Positions 1 to 8,304 of a stretch of 34,305 nt of DNA are shown here, piece after piece (within the stretch, counting starts at the first letter, position 1; each line of letters starts with the position of its first letter). A program made the position numbers and the translations under genes. The notes under the pieces were generated by a model. The model was not told where the DNA came from and searched no databases. It saw only the letters and a list, made by a program, of their open reading frames with translations. The stretch spans positions 1-34,305 of the forward strand of contig CANQBS010000023.1 of NCBI GenBank assembly GCA_947589075.1, given 5' to 3'. This DNA comes from an uncultured Acetatifactor sp. (GTDB taxonomy: Bacteria; Bacillota; Clostridia; Lachnospirales; Lachnospiraceae).

Positions 1-550
1 TCCCCTCTCCTAATTCTTCCCTGGAGAGGGGAGTATCAGGGCGGGAGGAATAGCTGTCCAGATAGGAACGGATGGTATTCGGATCTGCATCCGCAAGAAG
101 CTGTGTCTGTGCCGCGGTGAGCCCTTCCGCCATATAGTACTGGTCCTCGTAGAGCAGGAGCTGGCAGTAGATTTTGTCGTCCGAAGCCAGATCCTCTTCC
201 GTGAATTCGGGGTAATCCCTTGTAAGGTAAATATCTGCCTGTGCCGGGGAGGCAGCAGCTTCTCGGGAAACGTTTCCCTGCCCCTTGGCCGCAGAATCCT
301 TAGCTGCGGAACGATTCGCCGCAGGATCGTCAGCCGCGGAACGGTCCGCCCCAGGATGATAAACCACCGCTCCCGGCGCCCCTGCCTGGGTCACCCGGTA
401 GGGTCTGAAATATCCGTTGATGTAATCGTCAATGGCGTCCCCGATGATGATGGGGCGGGACAGCTCCACAACGATGATAAACAGGACCAAAAGGGTGGCA
501 AAGGTCATGGTCCATTTATGCGGTTTTAAATAGGTGAGCAGTCTTTTCAT
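1..550 (-). CDS. ABC exporter half-transporter (BmrD/YheH-like), N-terminal part
   Basis: This gene starts with ATG at 548-550 and runs off the left edge, so only about 183 residues are visible. It opens with MKRLLTYLKPHKW and one hydrophobic helix (about residues 15-35), followed by GDAIDDYINGYF, the usual beginning of the transmembrane domain of an ABC exporter. Instead of reaching TM2 the chain enters a hydrophilic stretch of at least 130 residues, rich in Ala, Asp and Ser and then in acidic and aromatic residues. The BmrD subunit of Bacillus BmrCD is known to carry an extracellular domain between TM1 and TM2, so this is probably the same subunit type. The start codon overlaps the stop of the upstream exporter gene (ATGA), so the two subunits are probably translated in a coupled way and form a heterodimer. 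The ATPase domain lies outside the window; substrate unknown. Confidence 0.85.
   Translation of the reverse strand, partial: MKRLLTYLKPHKWTMTFATLLVLFIIVVELSRPIIIGDAIDDYINGYFRPYRVTQAGAPGAVVYHPGADRSAADDPAANRSAAKDSAAKGQGNVSREAAASPAQADIYLTRDYPEFTEEDLASDDKIYCQLLLYEDQYYMAEGLTAAQTQLLADADPNTIRSYLDSYSSRPDTPLSREELGEG
293..352 (-). repeat. Imperfect 30-bp tandem duplication inside the exporter extracellular insertion
   Basis: Two adjacent 30-bp units (293-322 and 323-352) are alike at most positions. They encode ADRSAADDP-like and AANRSAAKDS-like segments, with a third partial unit (AAKGQG) following. The repeat is in frame and lies in the predicted extracytoplasmic loop after TM1. It looks like a flexible linker enlarged by replication slippage. 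Confidence 0.7.
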
Positions 551-2358
551 ACAAACGCCCCTCCTTCCCTGGAACCTTTGTGATTATCGATATCCTTCTG
601 GAGGGCGGCTCGCTTCTCCCCGATGGCAGCCTCCAGCTGCTGCTTTTCAAACATATCCTTGTAAATTCCGCCCAGAGCCATAAGCTGGCTGTGATTGCCG
701 ATTTCCCTGGCCTCTCCGTCCTCCAGCACCATGATGATGTCGGCGTTCTGGATGGTGGAGATCCTGTGGGCGATGAGGATGGTGGTCTTGCCCGCCCGGT
801 TCTGTTTCAGGTTATGCAGGATATGTTCCTCTGTGTCGGTATCCACTGCGGACAGGGCGTCGTCCAGGATCAGGATGGGGGCGTCCTTCATCAGCGCCCT
901 GGCGATGGAGCTTCGCTGCTTCTGGCCGCCGGACAGGGTGACGCCTCTTTCTCCCACAATGGTCTCATACCCGTCGGGGAATTCAATGATATTCTCGTGG
1001 ATGCAGGCGGCCTCGGAAGCCCTGACGATCTGCTCCATGTCCTCCCCTTCCGTTCCAAAGGCGATATTGGACTTCAGGGTATCGGAAAACAGGAAGTTGT
1101 CCTGGGGGACGTAAGCGATGTTTTCCCGCAGAGTCTGCAGGGGAATGGTGTTGATATCCCGGCCGTCTAAGAGGATCATGCCCGGTTTGGTATTATACAA
1201 ATGCAGCAGAAGGTTCACCAGGGTGGATTTGCCGTTGCCGGTCCTGCCGATGATGGCAAGGGTAGTGCCGGCGGGAACTTCCAGACTGATGTCCTTTAAA
1301 GTGGGTTCGCTCATTCCTTTATGGATAAAGGTCAGGTGAGAAAAGGTGATATTGCCTTCCAGGGAAGGACAGGATTTCGTTTCTTCCGTATCGTGAATTT
1401 CGGGCTGGGAGGAAAATACCTCTTCAATACGCCGGATGGAGGCGCCGCCCTGGGAAAACATGTTGATGGCGTCCCCACAGGCTAACATGGGCCATACCAG
1501 CATATTGATATACTGGTTAAAGGCTACAAAGCGCCCCAGGGTGATCTGACCCGTGATGGCAAGGTACCCGCCGAATACCAGAGTGATCAGGGTACTGAAG
1601 CCGATGATCACGTCCAGCAGGGGAATCACGATGGCGTTTAAGCGCACCACGTTCAGGTTCTTTTCCATGGTGGTGCGGTTGGCCCGGGCAAAGGAACGCA
1701 GCTGGGCCCGCTCCTGGACGAAGGCTTTGATTACCCGCACGCCGGAAAAGCTTTCCTGGACGAAGTCCGTCAGGTCGGAAACCGCTTCCTGCCTGGCTTT
1801 GTAGCGGGGATGGATGATCTTGCCGTAATAAAGCTCTCCCACACAGATCACCGCCATGGGGATCAGGGTCAGCAGCGTAAGCTTTACATCCACATAATAC
1901 ATCATCTGGAAGATCACCATGATGGTCATCACGGTGGCGTCAAAGACGCTGATGATGGCGGGTCCTATGGCCATGCGCACGGAGTTTAAGTCGCTGGTAA
2001 AGCGGGTCATGAGATCCCCGGTCTTGTGCTCGTTGTAGTATTCCACGCTCATTTCTTCCAGATGGGCGAACATATCGTTGCGGATCTCCATCTCTATGGA
2101 ACGGGCGGCGCCGAAAAGAAAGTAGCGCCACAGGAAACGTCCTACGGCCAGGGTGAGCCCCAGCAGGAAAATCTTGAGCAGGCACAGCAGGATCCCGTTC
2201 CAGTCCAGAGTGTGGTCCGTCAGTCCGTCCGTGATGGTGCCTGTCATCTGGGGGATGAAGATATTGGCGAAGTCCACGATGAATAAAGTCAATATACCGC
2301 CCACATATTGGAACCGGTGGCGCTTTATGTACTGCAGGATAAATTGAAAGCTTTTCAA
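547..2358 (-). CDS. ABC exporter half-transporter with degenerate ATPase site (BmrC/YheI-like)
   Basis: This 603-residue protein has the standard exporter layout: a six-helix transmembrane domain (about 1-310) and an ATPase domain (about 335-575). Visible motifs are Walker A GRTGNGKST (371-379), signature LSGGQ (475-479), Walker B ILILDD (495-500), D-loop SAVD and the switch histidine H531 in IAHR. The residue after Walker B is Asp500, where an active exporter has Glu. The same change marks the non-catalytic site of heterodimeric exporters such as TM287 and BmrC. The downstream gene overlaps by ATGA and presumably supplies the subunit with the active catalytic glutamate. Translation starts at TTG 2358, with AGGAGG (2370-2375 on the minus strand) 11 nt upstream; no ATG fits. 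Multidrug or peptide export is the family expectation; the real substrate is not visible. Confidence 0.92.
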   Translation of the reverse strand: MKSFQFILQYIKRHRFQYVGGILTLFIVDFANIFIPQMTGTITDGLTDHTLDWNGILLCLLKIFLLGLTLAVGRFLWRYFLFGAARSIEMEIRNDMFAHLEEMSVEYYNEHKTGDLMTRFTSDLNSVRMAIGPAIISVFDATVMTIMVIFQMMYYVDVKLTLLTLIPMAVICVGELYYGKIIHPRYKARQEAVSDLTDFVQESFSGVRVIKAFVQERAQLRSFARANRTTMEKNLNVVRLNAIVIPLLDVIIGFSTLITLVFGGYLAITGQITLGRFVAFNQYINMLVWPMLACGDAINMFSQGGASIRRIEEVFSSQPEIHDTEETKSCPSLEGNITFSHLTFIHKGMSEPTLKDISLEVPAGTTLAIIGRTGNGKSTLVNLLLHLYNTKPGMILLDGRDINTIPLQTLRENIAYVPQDNFLFSDTLKSNIAFGTEGEDMEQIVRASEAACIHENIIEFPDGYETIVGERGVTLSGGQKQRSSIARALMKDAPILILDDALSAVDTDTEEHILHNLKQNRAGKTTILIAHRISTIQNADIIMVLEDGEAREIGNHSQLMALGGIYKDMFEKQQLEAAIGEKRAALQKDIDNHKGSREGGAFV

Positions 2359-2404
2359 AATATGAGAAACCTCCTGAATGGTGTTGTAAGAGACAGCACT
2401 CTTT

Positions 2405-2432
2405 ATTGTAGCTGTTTTCGGGGAAAATGCAA
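2405..2432 (-). promoter_or_regulatory. Sigma-A type promoter of the ABC exporter operon
   Basis: On the minus strand a -35 TTGCAT (2427-2432) and a -10 TACAAT (2405-2410) are separated by 16 bp. They lie about 30 bp upstream of the AGGAGG ribosome binding site of the exporter gene. Confidence 0.6.
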
Positions 2433-2491
2433 TGTATTTTATTGTTTCTTTTCGTTTCTTTTTATTTTTGGAAACTGTCTTTCTCTTTGAC

Positions 2492-2520
2492 TTGATTTTA
2501 TGGCTTTTCCATATTATGAT
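2492..2520 (+). promoter_or_regulatory. Candidate promoter of xylB
   Basis: TTGATT (2492-2497) and TATGAT (2515-2520) are 17 bp apart in the region between the divergent exporter and xylB genes. The leader to the preferred xylB start is about 125 nt. No clear operator or cre-like site was recognised nearby. Confidence 0.5.
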
Positions 2521-2651
2521 ATTAAGGTAGACGTAAGAAGGGCACAGGAAGGTGATTTCGATGCCCGTCGATCGCCATGATAAGGGATCAAAAAAAGAAA
2601 AAGCATCGGAGAGCCTGACTGCAGGGCTGATCGATGCGGATGGGAGCGGTT

Positions 2652-4121
2652 ATGTATTATATTGGCGTGGATCTGGGAACCTCGGCGGTGAAGCTGCTTT
2701 TGATGGACAGCGCAGGCAAAATCTGCAGGATCGTTTCCAGGGAATATCCTATTTTTTTCCCGCATCCGGGCTGGTCTGAGCAGAGACCCCAGGACTGGTG
2801 GGAACAGACTGTGGAAGGGATCAAAGAGCTTGTGGCGCAGGTGGACAGATCCCAGGTAGCAGGCATCAGCTTCGGCGGTCAGATGCACGGGCTGGTGATC
2901 CTGGACGCTGAGGATCAGGTGATCCGTCCCGCCCTTCTCTGGAACGACGGAAGAACCTATGAGGAATGTGATTATCTGAACAATGTGATCGGAAAGGAGA
3001 AGCTGTCGGAATACACGGCGAATATTTCCTTTACGGGCTTTACCGCCCCCAAGATCCTCTGGGTAAAAAACAAGGAGCCGGAGAATTTTGCCAGGATCGC
3101 AAAGATCATGCTGCCCAAAGATTATATCGCCTATCGGCTGACGGGGGTGAACTGCACCGATGTGTCCGACGCCTCCGGCACCCTGTTATTCGATGTGAAG
3201 AACCGCAGGTGGAGCCGGGAAATGTGTGAGATCTGCGGGATCACGGAGCAGATGCTTCCTGTCTGCTATGAAAGCTATGAGTGCGTGGGAACCCTTCTGC
3301 CCGAGGTCGCAGCCCTTCTGGGGCTTCCGGAAGGGGTGAAGGTGGCGGCGGGAGCCGGGGACAACGCCGCTGCAGCGGTGGGAACCGGCACCGTGGGAGA
3401 CAATATGTGCAATATTTCCCTGGGGACCAGCGGAACCATCTTTATATCCTCTAAAAAATTCGGGGTGGACAAAAATAACGCCCTTCATTCCTTCGCCCAT
3501 GCGGACGGCAGCTATCATCTCATGGGCTGTATGCTCAGCGCCGCGTCCTGCAACAAATGGTGGATGGACGATATTATCGGCACCGGGGATTATGCCGGGG
3601 AACAGGCTGCCATCGAAAAGCTGGGGGAGAATCACGTTTATTTCCTGCCTTATCTGATGGGAGAGCGTTCTCCCCACAATGATCCCAACGCTCGGGCGGC
3701 CTTTATCGGGATGACCATGGATACCACCAGAGGGGATATGACCCAGGCGGTGCTGGAAGGGGTGGCGTATGCCCTGCGGGATTCCCTGGAGGTGGCGAAG
3801 TCCCTGGGAATCCGTCTTACCCGCACCAAGATCTGCGGCGGCGGCGCAAAGAGCCCTCTCTGGAAAAAGATCATCGCCAATGTCCTGAATCTTAAGGTGG
3901 ATGTGATCGAGAGCGAAGAGGGTCCTGCCATGGGCGGCGCCATGCTGGCGGCGGTTTCCTGCGGAGAGTACGGGAGCGTGGAGGAGATTGCCGCAAAGGT
4001 GGTTAAGATCGTGGATACCATAGAGCCGGAGGAAGAGCTGGCGGCAAAATATGACTCCGGGTATGCCCGGTTCCGGGAAATCTACCCCGCCTGCAGGCCG
4101 GTCTTTGAAGCGATCAAATGA
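2652..4121 (+). CDS. xylB: Xylulokinase (FGGY carbohydrate kinase)
   Basis: The 489-residue product should phosphorylate D-xylulose to D-xylulose 5-phosphate with ATP in the cytoplasm, feeding the pentose phosphate pathway. It aligns along its whole length with E. coli XylB as I recall that sequence. Visible motifs are the N-terminal phosphate loop YIGVDLGTS, GQMHG at about residue 77, WNDGR, the catalytic Asp at about 237 in GAGDNAAAAVG (E. coli D233), SLGTSG, FLPYLMGERSPHND and the C-terminal GGGAKSPLWKKI. I chose ATG 2652 rather than in-frame ATGs at 2634 and 2640, because GGGAG at 2642-2646 is well placed and the protein then begins MYYIGVDLGTS as in the family. The next gene is a sugar isomerase, which supports a pentose-catabolic role. 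No transporter or xylose isomerase (xylA) lies beside it. D-xylulose is the most likely substrate, given the GQMHG motif. Confidence 0.92.
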   Translation: MYYIGVDLGTSAVKLLLMDSAGKICRIVSREYPIFFPHPGWSEQRPQDWWEQTVEGIKELVAQVDRSQVAGISFGGQMHGLVILDAEDQVIRPALLWNDGRTYEECDYLNNVIGKEKLSEYTANISFTGFTAPKILWVKNKEPENFARIAKIMLPKDYIAYRLTGVNCTDVSDASGTLLFDVKNRRWSREMCEICGITEQMLPVCYESYECVGTLLPEVAALLGLPEGVKVAAGAGDNAAAAVGTGTVGDNMCNISLGTSGTIFISSKKFGVDKNNALHSFAHADGSYHLMGCMLSAASCNKWWMDDIIGTGDYAGEQAAIEKLGENHVYFLPYLMGERSPHNDPNARAAFIGMTMDTTRGDMTQAVLEGVAYALRDSLEVAKSLGIRLTRTKICGGGAKSPLWKKIIANVLNLKVDVIESEEGPAMGGAMLAAVSCGEYGSVEEIAAKVVKIVDTIEPEEELAAKYDSGYARFREIYPACRPVFEAIK

Positions 4122-4150
4122 TCCGTAACAGTTCAGCCAGCCGCCTGATT

Positions 4151-4185
4151 TGATGGAAAATCGTGCTTGCATGAATTTTCCATCA
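4151..4185 (+). terminator. Hairpin between xylB and the isomerase gene
   Basis: An 11-bp perfect inverted repeat (TGATGGAAAAT at 4151-4161, ATTTTCCATCA at 4175-4185) encloses a 13-nt loop, 29 nt after the xylB stop. No T-run follows, so it is either a weak terminator, a 3' mRNA-stabilising hairpin or an operator for the downstream promoter. Confidence 0.45.
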
Positions 4186-4199
4186 TGTCTGGGAAGGGC

Positions 4200-4229
4200 T
4201 TGCGCAACTCCCTTATGGTGATGTATAAT
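4200..4229 (+). promoter_or_regulatory. Candidate promoter of the isomerase gene
   Basis: A perfect -10 TATAAT (4224-4229) lies 18 bp from a weaker -35 TTGCGC (4200-4205). The start codon is about 60 nt downstream and is preceded by AGGAGG (4274-4279). Confidence 0.5.
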
Positions 4230-4288
4230 AGATTTATACATATTTTTTAAAATTTTCTTATTTGTAATGGAGAAGGAGGATCTTAGCA

Positions 4289-5773
4289 ATGAACAATTTA
4301 CCTCAAGTAAAAATCGGTATCGTGGCCGTCAGCCGCGACTGTTTTCCGGAGAGCCTTTCCGTGAACAGAAGAAAGGCCCTGGTGGAAGCCTATACCGCAA
4401 AGTATGGCACGGAGGGCATCTATGAGTGTCCGGTCTGCATTGTGGAAAGCGAGATCCATATGGTTCAGGCCCTGGAGGATATCAAGGCGGCAGGCTGCAA
4501 CGCTCTGTGCGTCTATCTGGGCAATTTTGGTCCCGAGATTTCCGAGACCCTGCTGGCAAAGCATTTTGACGGACCCGCCATGTTCATTGCAGCAGCCGAG
4601 GAGTCCCAGAACGACCTGGTAGGGGGCCGCGGGGATGCTTACTGCGGTATGCTGAACGCCAGCTATAACCTGAAGCTGCGCAACGTGACCGCATATATTC
4701 CGGAGAATCCGGTTGGAACCGCCGCCCAGTGCGCGGACAGGATCCATGAGTTTTTACCTATTGCAAGAGCCATTATCGGCCTGCATGACCTGAAGATCAT
4801 TTCCTTTGGTCCCAGACCCCTTAATTTCCTGGCCTGCAACGCTCCCATCAAGCAGCTTTACAATCTGGGAGTGGAGATCGAAGAGAACTCCGAGCTGGAT
4901 CTTTTTGAAGCCTTCCATAAGCATGACGGGGACGAGCGGATCCCTGCAAAGGTGAAGGAGATGGAGGAGGAGCTTGGAGCCGGGAATTTAAAGCCCTCTG
5001 TCCTGCCTAAGCTGGCTCAGTATGAGCTGACTCTGCTGGATTGGATCGAGGCCCATAAGGGCTACCGCAAGTATGTGGCCATCGCCGGCAAGTGCTGGCC
5101 CGCCTTCCAGACCCAGTTCGGCTTTGTGCCCTGCTATGTGAACAGCCGCCTGACCGGTATGGGGATCCCTGTATCCTGCGAAGTGGATATCTACGGCTGC
5201 CTGAGCGAGTTTATCGGCGCCTGCGTGAGCCAGGATGCGGTAACCCTTCTGGATATCAACAACACAGTGCCCGACGATATGTATGAGGAGTCCATTGCCG
5301 GCAAGTTCCCTTATACCCATTCCGATACCTTCATGGGCTTCCACTGCGGCAATACCTGCTCGAAGAAGCTGGCTTTCTGCAACATGAAGTACCAGATGAT
5401 CATGGCGCGCACCCTGCCGGAGGAAGTGACCCAGGGAACTCTGGAGGGAGATATCCTTCCCGGGGACATCACCTTCTACCGTCTGCAGTCCACCGCGGAC
5501 AATAAGCTGCGGGCCTATATCGCCCAGGGCGAGATCCTGCCGGTAGCCACCAGATCCTTCGGCGGCATCGGTGTATTCGCCATTCCTGAGATGGGAAGAT
5601 TCTATCGCCATGTGCTCATCGAGAAGAATTTCCCTCATCATGGCGCAGTGGCCTTCGGCCATTTCGGGAAGGCTTTGTATGAGGTATTCAAGTATATCGG
5701 CGTTCCCGTGGAGGATCTGAATTTCAATCAGCCTAAGGGCATGCTGTATCCGACGGAGAATCCTTTCGCATAA
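4289..5773 (+). CDS. Sugar isomerase of the L-fucose/L-arabinose isomerase superfamily
   Basis: The 494-residue protein resembles the FucI/AraA fold: an N-terminal Rossmann-like part (KIGIVAVSRDCFP) and a C-terminal FucI-type domain. Likely Mn2+ ligands are Glu298 in CEVDIYG and Asp322 in LLDINN. Their spacing of 24 equals that of E. coli FucI (E337, D361). A C-terminal His in FPHHG (450-451) or HFGK (458) is the candidate third ligand. The expected reaction is aldose to ketose isomerisation. It is shorter than E. coli FucI (about 590 residues), so this is a divergent subfamily and its substrate cannot be read from sequence. Lying next to xylulokinase, it may make D-xylulose or a related ketopentose; L-fucose or D-arabinose are alternatives. 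ATG 4289 has AGGAGG 9 nt upstream. Confidence 0.8.
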   Translation: MNNLPQVKIGIVAVSRDCFPESLSVNRRKALVEAYTAKYGTEGIYECPVCIVESEIHMVQALEDIKAAGCNALCVYLGNFGPEISETLLAKHFDGPAMFIAAAEESQNDLVGGRGDAYCGMLNASYNLKLRNVTAYIPENPVGTAAQCADRIHEFLPIARAIIGLHDLKIISFGPRPLNFLACNAPIKQLYNLGVEIEENSELDLFEAFHKHDGDERIPAKVKEMEEELGAGNLKPSVLPKLAQYELTLLDWIEAHKGYRKYVAIAGKCWPAFQTQFGFVPCYVNSRLTGMGIPVSCEVDIYGCLSEFIGACVSQDAVTLLDINNTVPDDMYEESIAGKFPYTHSDTFMGFHCGNTCSKKLAFCNMKYQMIMARTLPEEVTQGTLEGDILPGDITFYRLQSTADNKLRAYIAQGEILPVATRSFGGIGVFAIPEMGRFYRHVLIEKNFPHHGAVAFGHFGKALYEVFKYIGVPVEDLNFNQPKGMLYPTENPFA

Positions 5774-5854
5774 AGCGGTAAACAGGTAATTGGGAAATTA
5801 ATGTTGTCTGGGACGGTTGTTTCGTAATTACCTAAGGACAGTAAATGTGGATGT

Positions 5855-5884
5855 GGGACACCCAATCAGGGTGTCCCCCCGTTT
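5855..5884 (+). terminator. Intrinsic terminator after the isomerase gene
   Basis: A perfect 9-bp stem (GGGACACCC at 5855-5863, GGGTGTCCC at 5869-5877) has a 5-nt loop and is followed by CCC and a short TTTT run. The T-run is weak, so termination may be partial. An 8-bp inverted pair (AGGTAATT 5784-5791, AATTACCT 5826-5833) lies just upstream. Confidence 0.6.
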
Positions 5885-5997
5885 TGCCCGTGGATATGGA
5901 GGGCGTTTTGGTCCGTCGGATGGGAAGGACATTCTGGTCCGGCAGATATTTTTGGAAGAAATAAAAACAGTAATATAGTTCGGAAAGAGGTCGTGAA

Positions 5998-8064
5998 ATG
6001 GATAAAAAGAGCGAAAAAAATCTGCAGAAGATCCTGATCGCGGATGATAATGAGATCAACCGTGCGATCCTGGCGGATATGCTGGGGGATGAATACGAGA
6101 TCCTGGAGGCGTCGGACGGAAAGCAGGCTGTAGGGATCCTGCAGCAGTACAGCAACGAGATCGATCTGCTTCTTCTGGATATTGTAATGCCGGAGATGGA
6201 CGGTTTCGAGGTCCTGACCATGATGAATCAGTATCATTGGATCGATGAAGTGCCGGTCATCATGATTTCTGCGGAAAGCGCCTCCTCCAACGTGGAACGG
6301 GCTTACGAGCTTGGTGTGACAGATTATATCAGCAGACCCTTTGACGCCCTGATCGTGCGGAGACGAGTGATCAATACCATCATGCTTTACGCCAAGCAGA
6401 GAAAGCTGATCGGGCTGGTGACGGACCAGATCTATGAGCGGGAGAAGAGCAACAGCCTGATGATCAATATCCTCAGTCATATTGTGGAATTCAGAAACGG
6501 GGAAAGCGGTCTTCATGTGCTGCATATTCATACCATGACGGAGATGATCTTAAAATACCTGCAGCAGAAAACAGACAAATACCCTCTGAATTCCAGGGAT
6601 ATATCCATGATCGCCACAGCCTCCGCCCTTCATGATATCGGAAAGATAGGGATACCCGACGCGATCTTAAACAAGCCCGGGAAATTCACTCCGGAAGAAT
6701 TTGAAATCATGAAAGGACATTCTGCCCTGGGAGCTTCCATGCTGGAAAAGATTCCTTATCAGCAGGAGGAGCCCCTGGTAAAGGTGGCTTACGCCATTTG
6801 CCGCTGGCATCATGAACGTTATGACGGAAAGGGATATCCTGACGGCCTGAAGGGAGAAGAGATCCCTATTGAGGCTCAGGTCGTGGCTCTGGCGGATGTA
6901 TATGACGCCCTGACCAGTGAAAGAGTATACAAAAAAGCGATCCCCCATGAGAAGGCTGTAGAAATGATCCTGAACGGGGAATGCGGCGCCTTTAATCCCA
7001 TTTTGCTGGAATGTCTGGTGGATATGGCGGATGTGATCCAGAAGGAGCTGAAGGTGAATTCCCTCAATAAGAGTGAGCAGAAGCAGATGAAGAATGTGGC
7101 GGCGGAGCTTCTGCGTCATGAGGAGCTGACGGCTTCTGAGCGGACTCTTCGCCTGCTGGAGCATGAGCGCATGAAGTACCGCTTTTTCGCTTCCATGTCC
7201 AAGGAGATCCAGTTTGAGTATACCGTCGCGCCTCCTATGGTATCCATTTCCGACTGGGGCGTGGAAAAGCTGGGAGTGGATGAGATTACCATGGATCCTC
7301 TTAAGAATGAAAAGGTGCTGAATTCCGCCTGTGACGACAATATTGAGAAGCTCTCCGCCCTTGTGCGCCAGGCCACGCCGGATCATTCTGAGATACAGTT
7401 TGACTGTAAGATCAGGATGAATAATCAGGAGCGCTGGAACCGGATCATCTGCCGGGTCCTTTGGTCCGGGGATCCTCTGGAATATACCGGCGTGATCGGA
7501 AAGGTTACGGATATCCAGGAGGAGAAGGATCACCTGACGAATCTGGAATATCTTGCGTCCCATGACGGTCTGACCGGTCTGACAAATCAGAATAGCGTGG
7601 GGGATCTGGTTCGGGAAAGCATGGATCTGGATGATGGTTATCAGTTCGCCCTGGTCATTTTTGACCTGGATTATTTTAAGAGCGCAAACGATACTTACGG
7701 TCATGCCTTTGGAAACAAGCTGCTGCAGTATGTTTCCCGCACCCTGAAGCACAGCATCCGAGGCGGAGATATTGCCGCCCGTGTAGGAGGAGACGAGTTC
7801 CTGATCTTTCTTTCCTATAAATCCGGGATCGAGCCTATCATCTCCAGAATTTTCAATTCCCTCTGCGGGGAATACGAAGGCTTTAAGATCTCGCTGAGTA
7901 TGGGCGTCGCCACCACGGAAACGGTGGAAAAGAATTACGACACGCTCTTCAAGAAGGCGGATCAGGCCCTTTATTCCGTGAAAAGAGGGGGCAGGGGCAG
8001 ATTCCTGTTCTACGATGAGTCCATGAACGAGACCTTCTCCACGATTTCGCCCATTGAAGGATGA
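5998..8064 (+). CDS. Response regulator with HD-GYP phosphodiesterase and GGDEF cyclase domains
   Basis: The 688-residue protein joins three signalling modules. Residues 10-130 form a CheY-like receiver (ADDNEINR; phosphoacceptor Asp61 in LLLLDIVMPEMDGFE; conserved Lys position replaced by Arg in SRPFD). Residues about 160-350 form an HD-GYP domain with H212-D213 in HDIGKIGIP, H271-H272, G279-Y-P281 and DVYDALTSERVYK, so c-di-GMP hydrolysis looks possible. A PAS-like linker (about 390-510) follows, and then a GGDEF domain with intact GGDEF (597-601) and a product-inhibition RxxD site (588-591). Both making and breaking c-di-GMP therefore look possible, presumably switched by phosphorylation. 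No histidine kinase is adjacent. It precedes the pilus operon, which suggests but does not prove control of surface behaviour. AGAGG lies 8-9 nt before ATG 5998. Confidence 0.93.
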   Translation: MDKKSEKNLQKILIADDNEINRAILADMLGDEYEILEASDGKQAVGILQQYSNEIDLLLLDIVMPEMDGFEVLTMMNQYHWIDEVPVIMISAESASSNVERAYELGVTDYISRPFDALIVRRRVINTIMLYAKQRKLIGLVTDQIYEREKSNSLMINILSHIVEFRNGESGLHVLHIHTMTEMILKYLQQKTDKYPLNSRDISMIATASALHDIGKIGIPDAILNKPGKFTPEEFEIMKGHSALGASMLEKIPYQQEEPLVKVAYAICRWHHERYDGKGYPDGLKGEEIPIEAQVVALADVYDALTSERVYKKAIPHEKAVEMILNGECGAFNPILLECLVDMADVIQKELKVNSLNKSEQKQMKNVAAELLRHEELTASERTLRLLEHERMKYRFFASMSKEIQFEYTVAPPMVSISDWGVEKLGVDEITMDPLKNEKVLNSACDDNIEKLSALVRQATPDHSEIQFDCKIRMNNQERWNRIICRVLWSGDPLEYTGVIGKVTDIQEEKDHLTNLEYLASHDGLTGLTNQNSVGDLVRESMDLDDGYQFALVIFDLDYFKSANDTYGHAFGNKLLQYVSRTLKHSIRGGDIAARVGGDEFLIFLSYKSGIEPIISRIFNSLCGEYEGFKISLSMGVATTETVEKNYDTLFKKADQALYSVKRGGRGRFLFYDESMNETFSTISPIEG

Positions 8065-8080
8065 TTTTCCGGATCGCTTG

Positions 8081-8101
8081 ACGGCTTTCCGGGCCGTTTT
8101 T
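8081..8101 (+). terminator. Short GC hairpin with T-run after the c-di-GMP gene
   Basis: ACGGC (8081-8085) pairs with GCCGT (8093-8097) around a 7-nt loop and runs into TTTT. It lies 17 nt after the stop codon and is probably the first of two tandem terminators. Confidence 0.5.
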
Positions 8102-8134
8102 GGAAACGGGCGTGAATATTGGTGTAAACAAAAA

Positions 8135-8168
8135 CAGAGTATCAGTGGAACTGATACTCTGCTTTTTC
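8135..8168 (+). terminator. Strong intrinsic terminator
   Basis: A perfect 12-bp stem (CAGAGTATCAGT at 8135-8146, ACTGATACTCTG at 8150-8161) with a 3-nt loop is followed by CTTTTTCT. It should insulate the c-di-GMP gene from the region downstream. Confidence 0.85.
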
Positions 8169-8304
8169 TATAAGAGGGGGAGTTGAAAAGTTATTCGAAA
8201 AGGGAACTTTGGGGGAGCTCCCTTTTCAAAAAATATCGTAACAAAAGTTTGTGACCAAATTGTGGTCAAATCATTAAGGAAAAATAAAATAAAGAAAAAA
8301 ACCA

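Noticed and set aside
2552-2779. 72-75 codon open frame before and overlapping xylB
   Set aside because: It overlaps xylB in another frame by more than 100 bases and its product has no recognised features; the upstream AGGAAGG could be chance.
3186-4289. 367-codon open frame antisense to xylB
   Set aside because: Its sequence mirrors conserved xylB codons and has no domain.
6667-7752. 361-codon open frame antisense to the c-di-GMP gene
   Set aside because: Same reasoning: it is a shadow of a well-supported gene.
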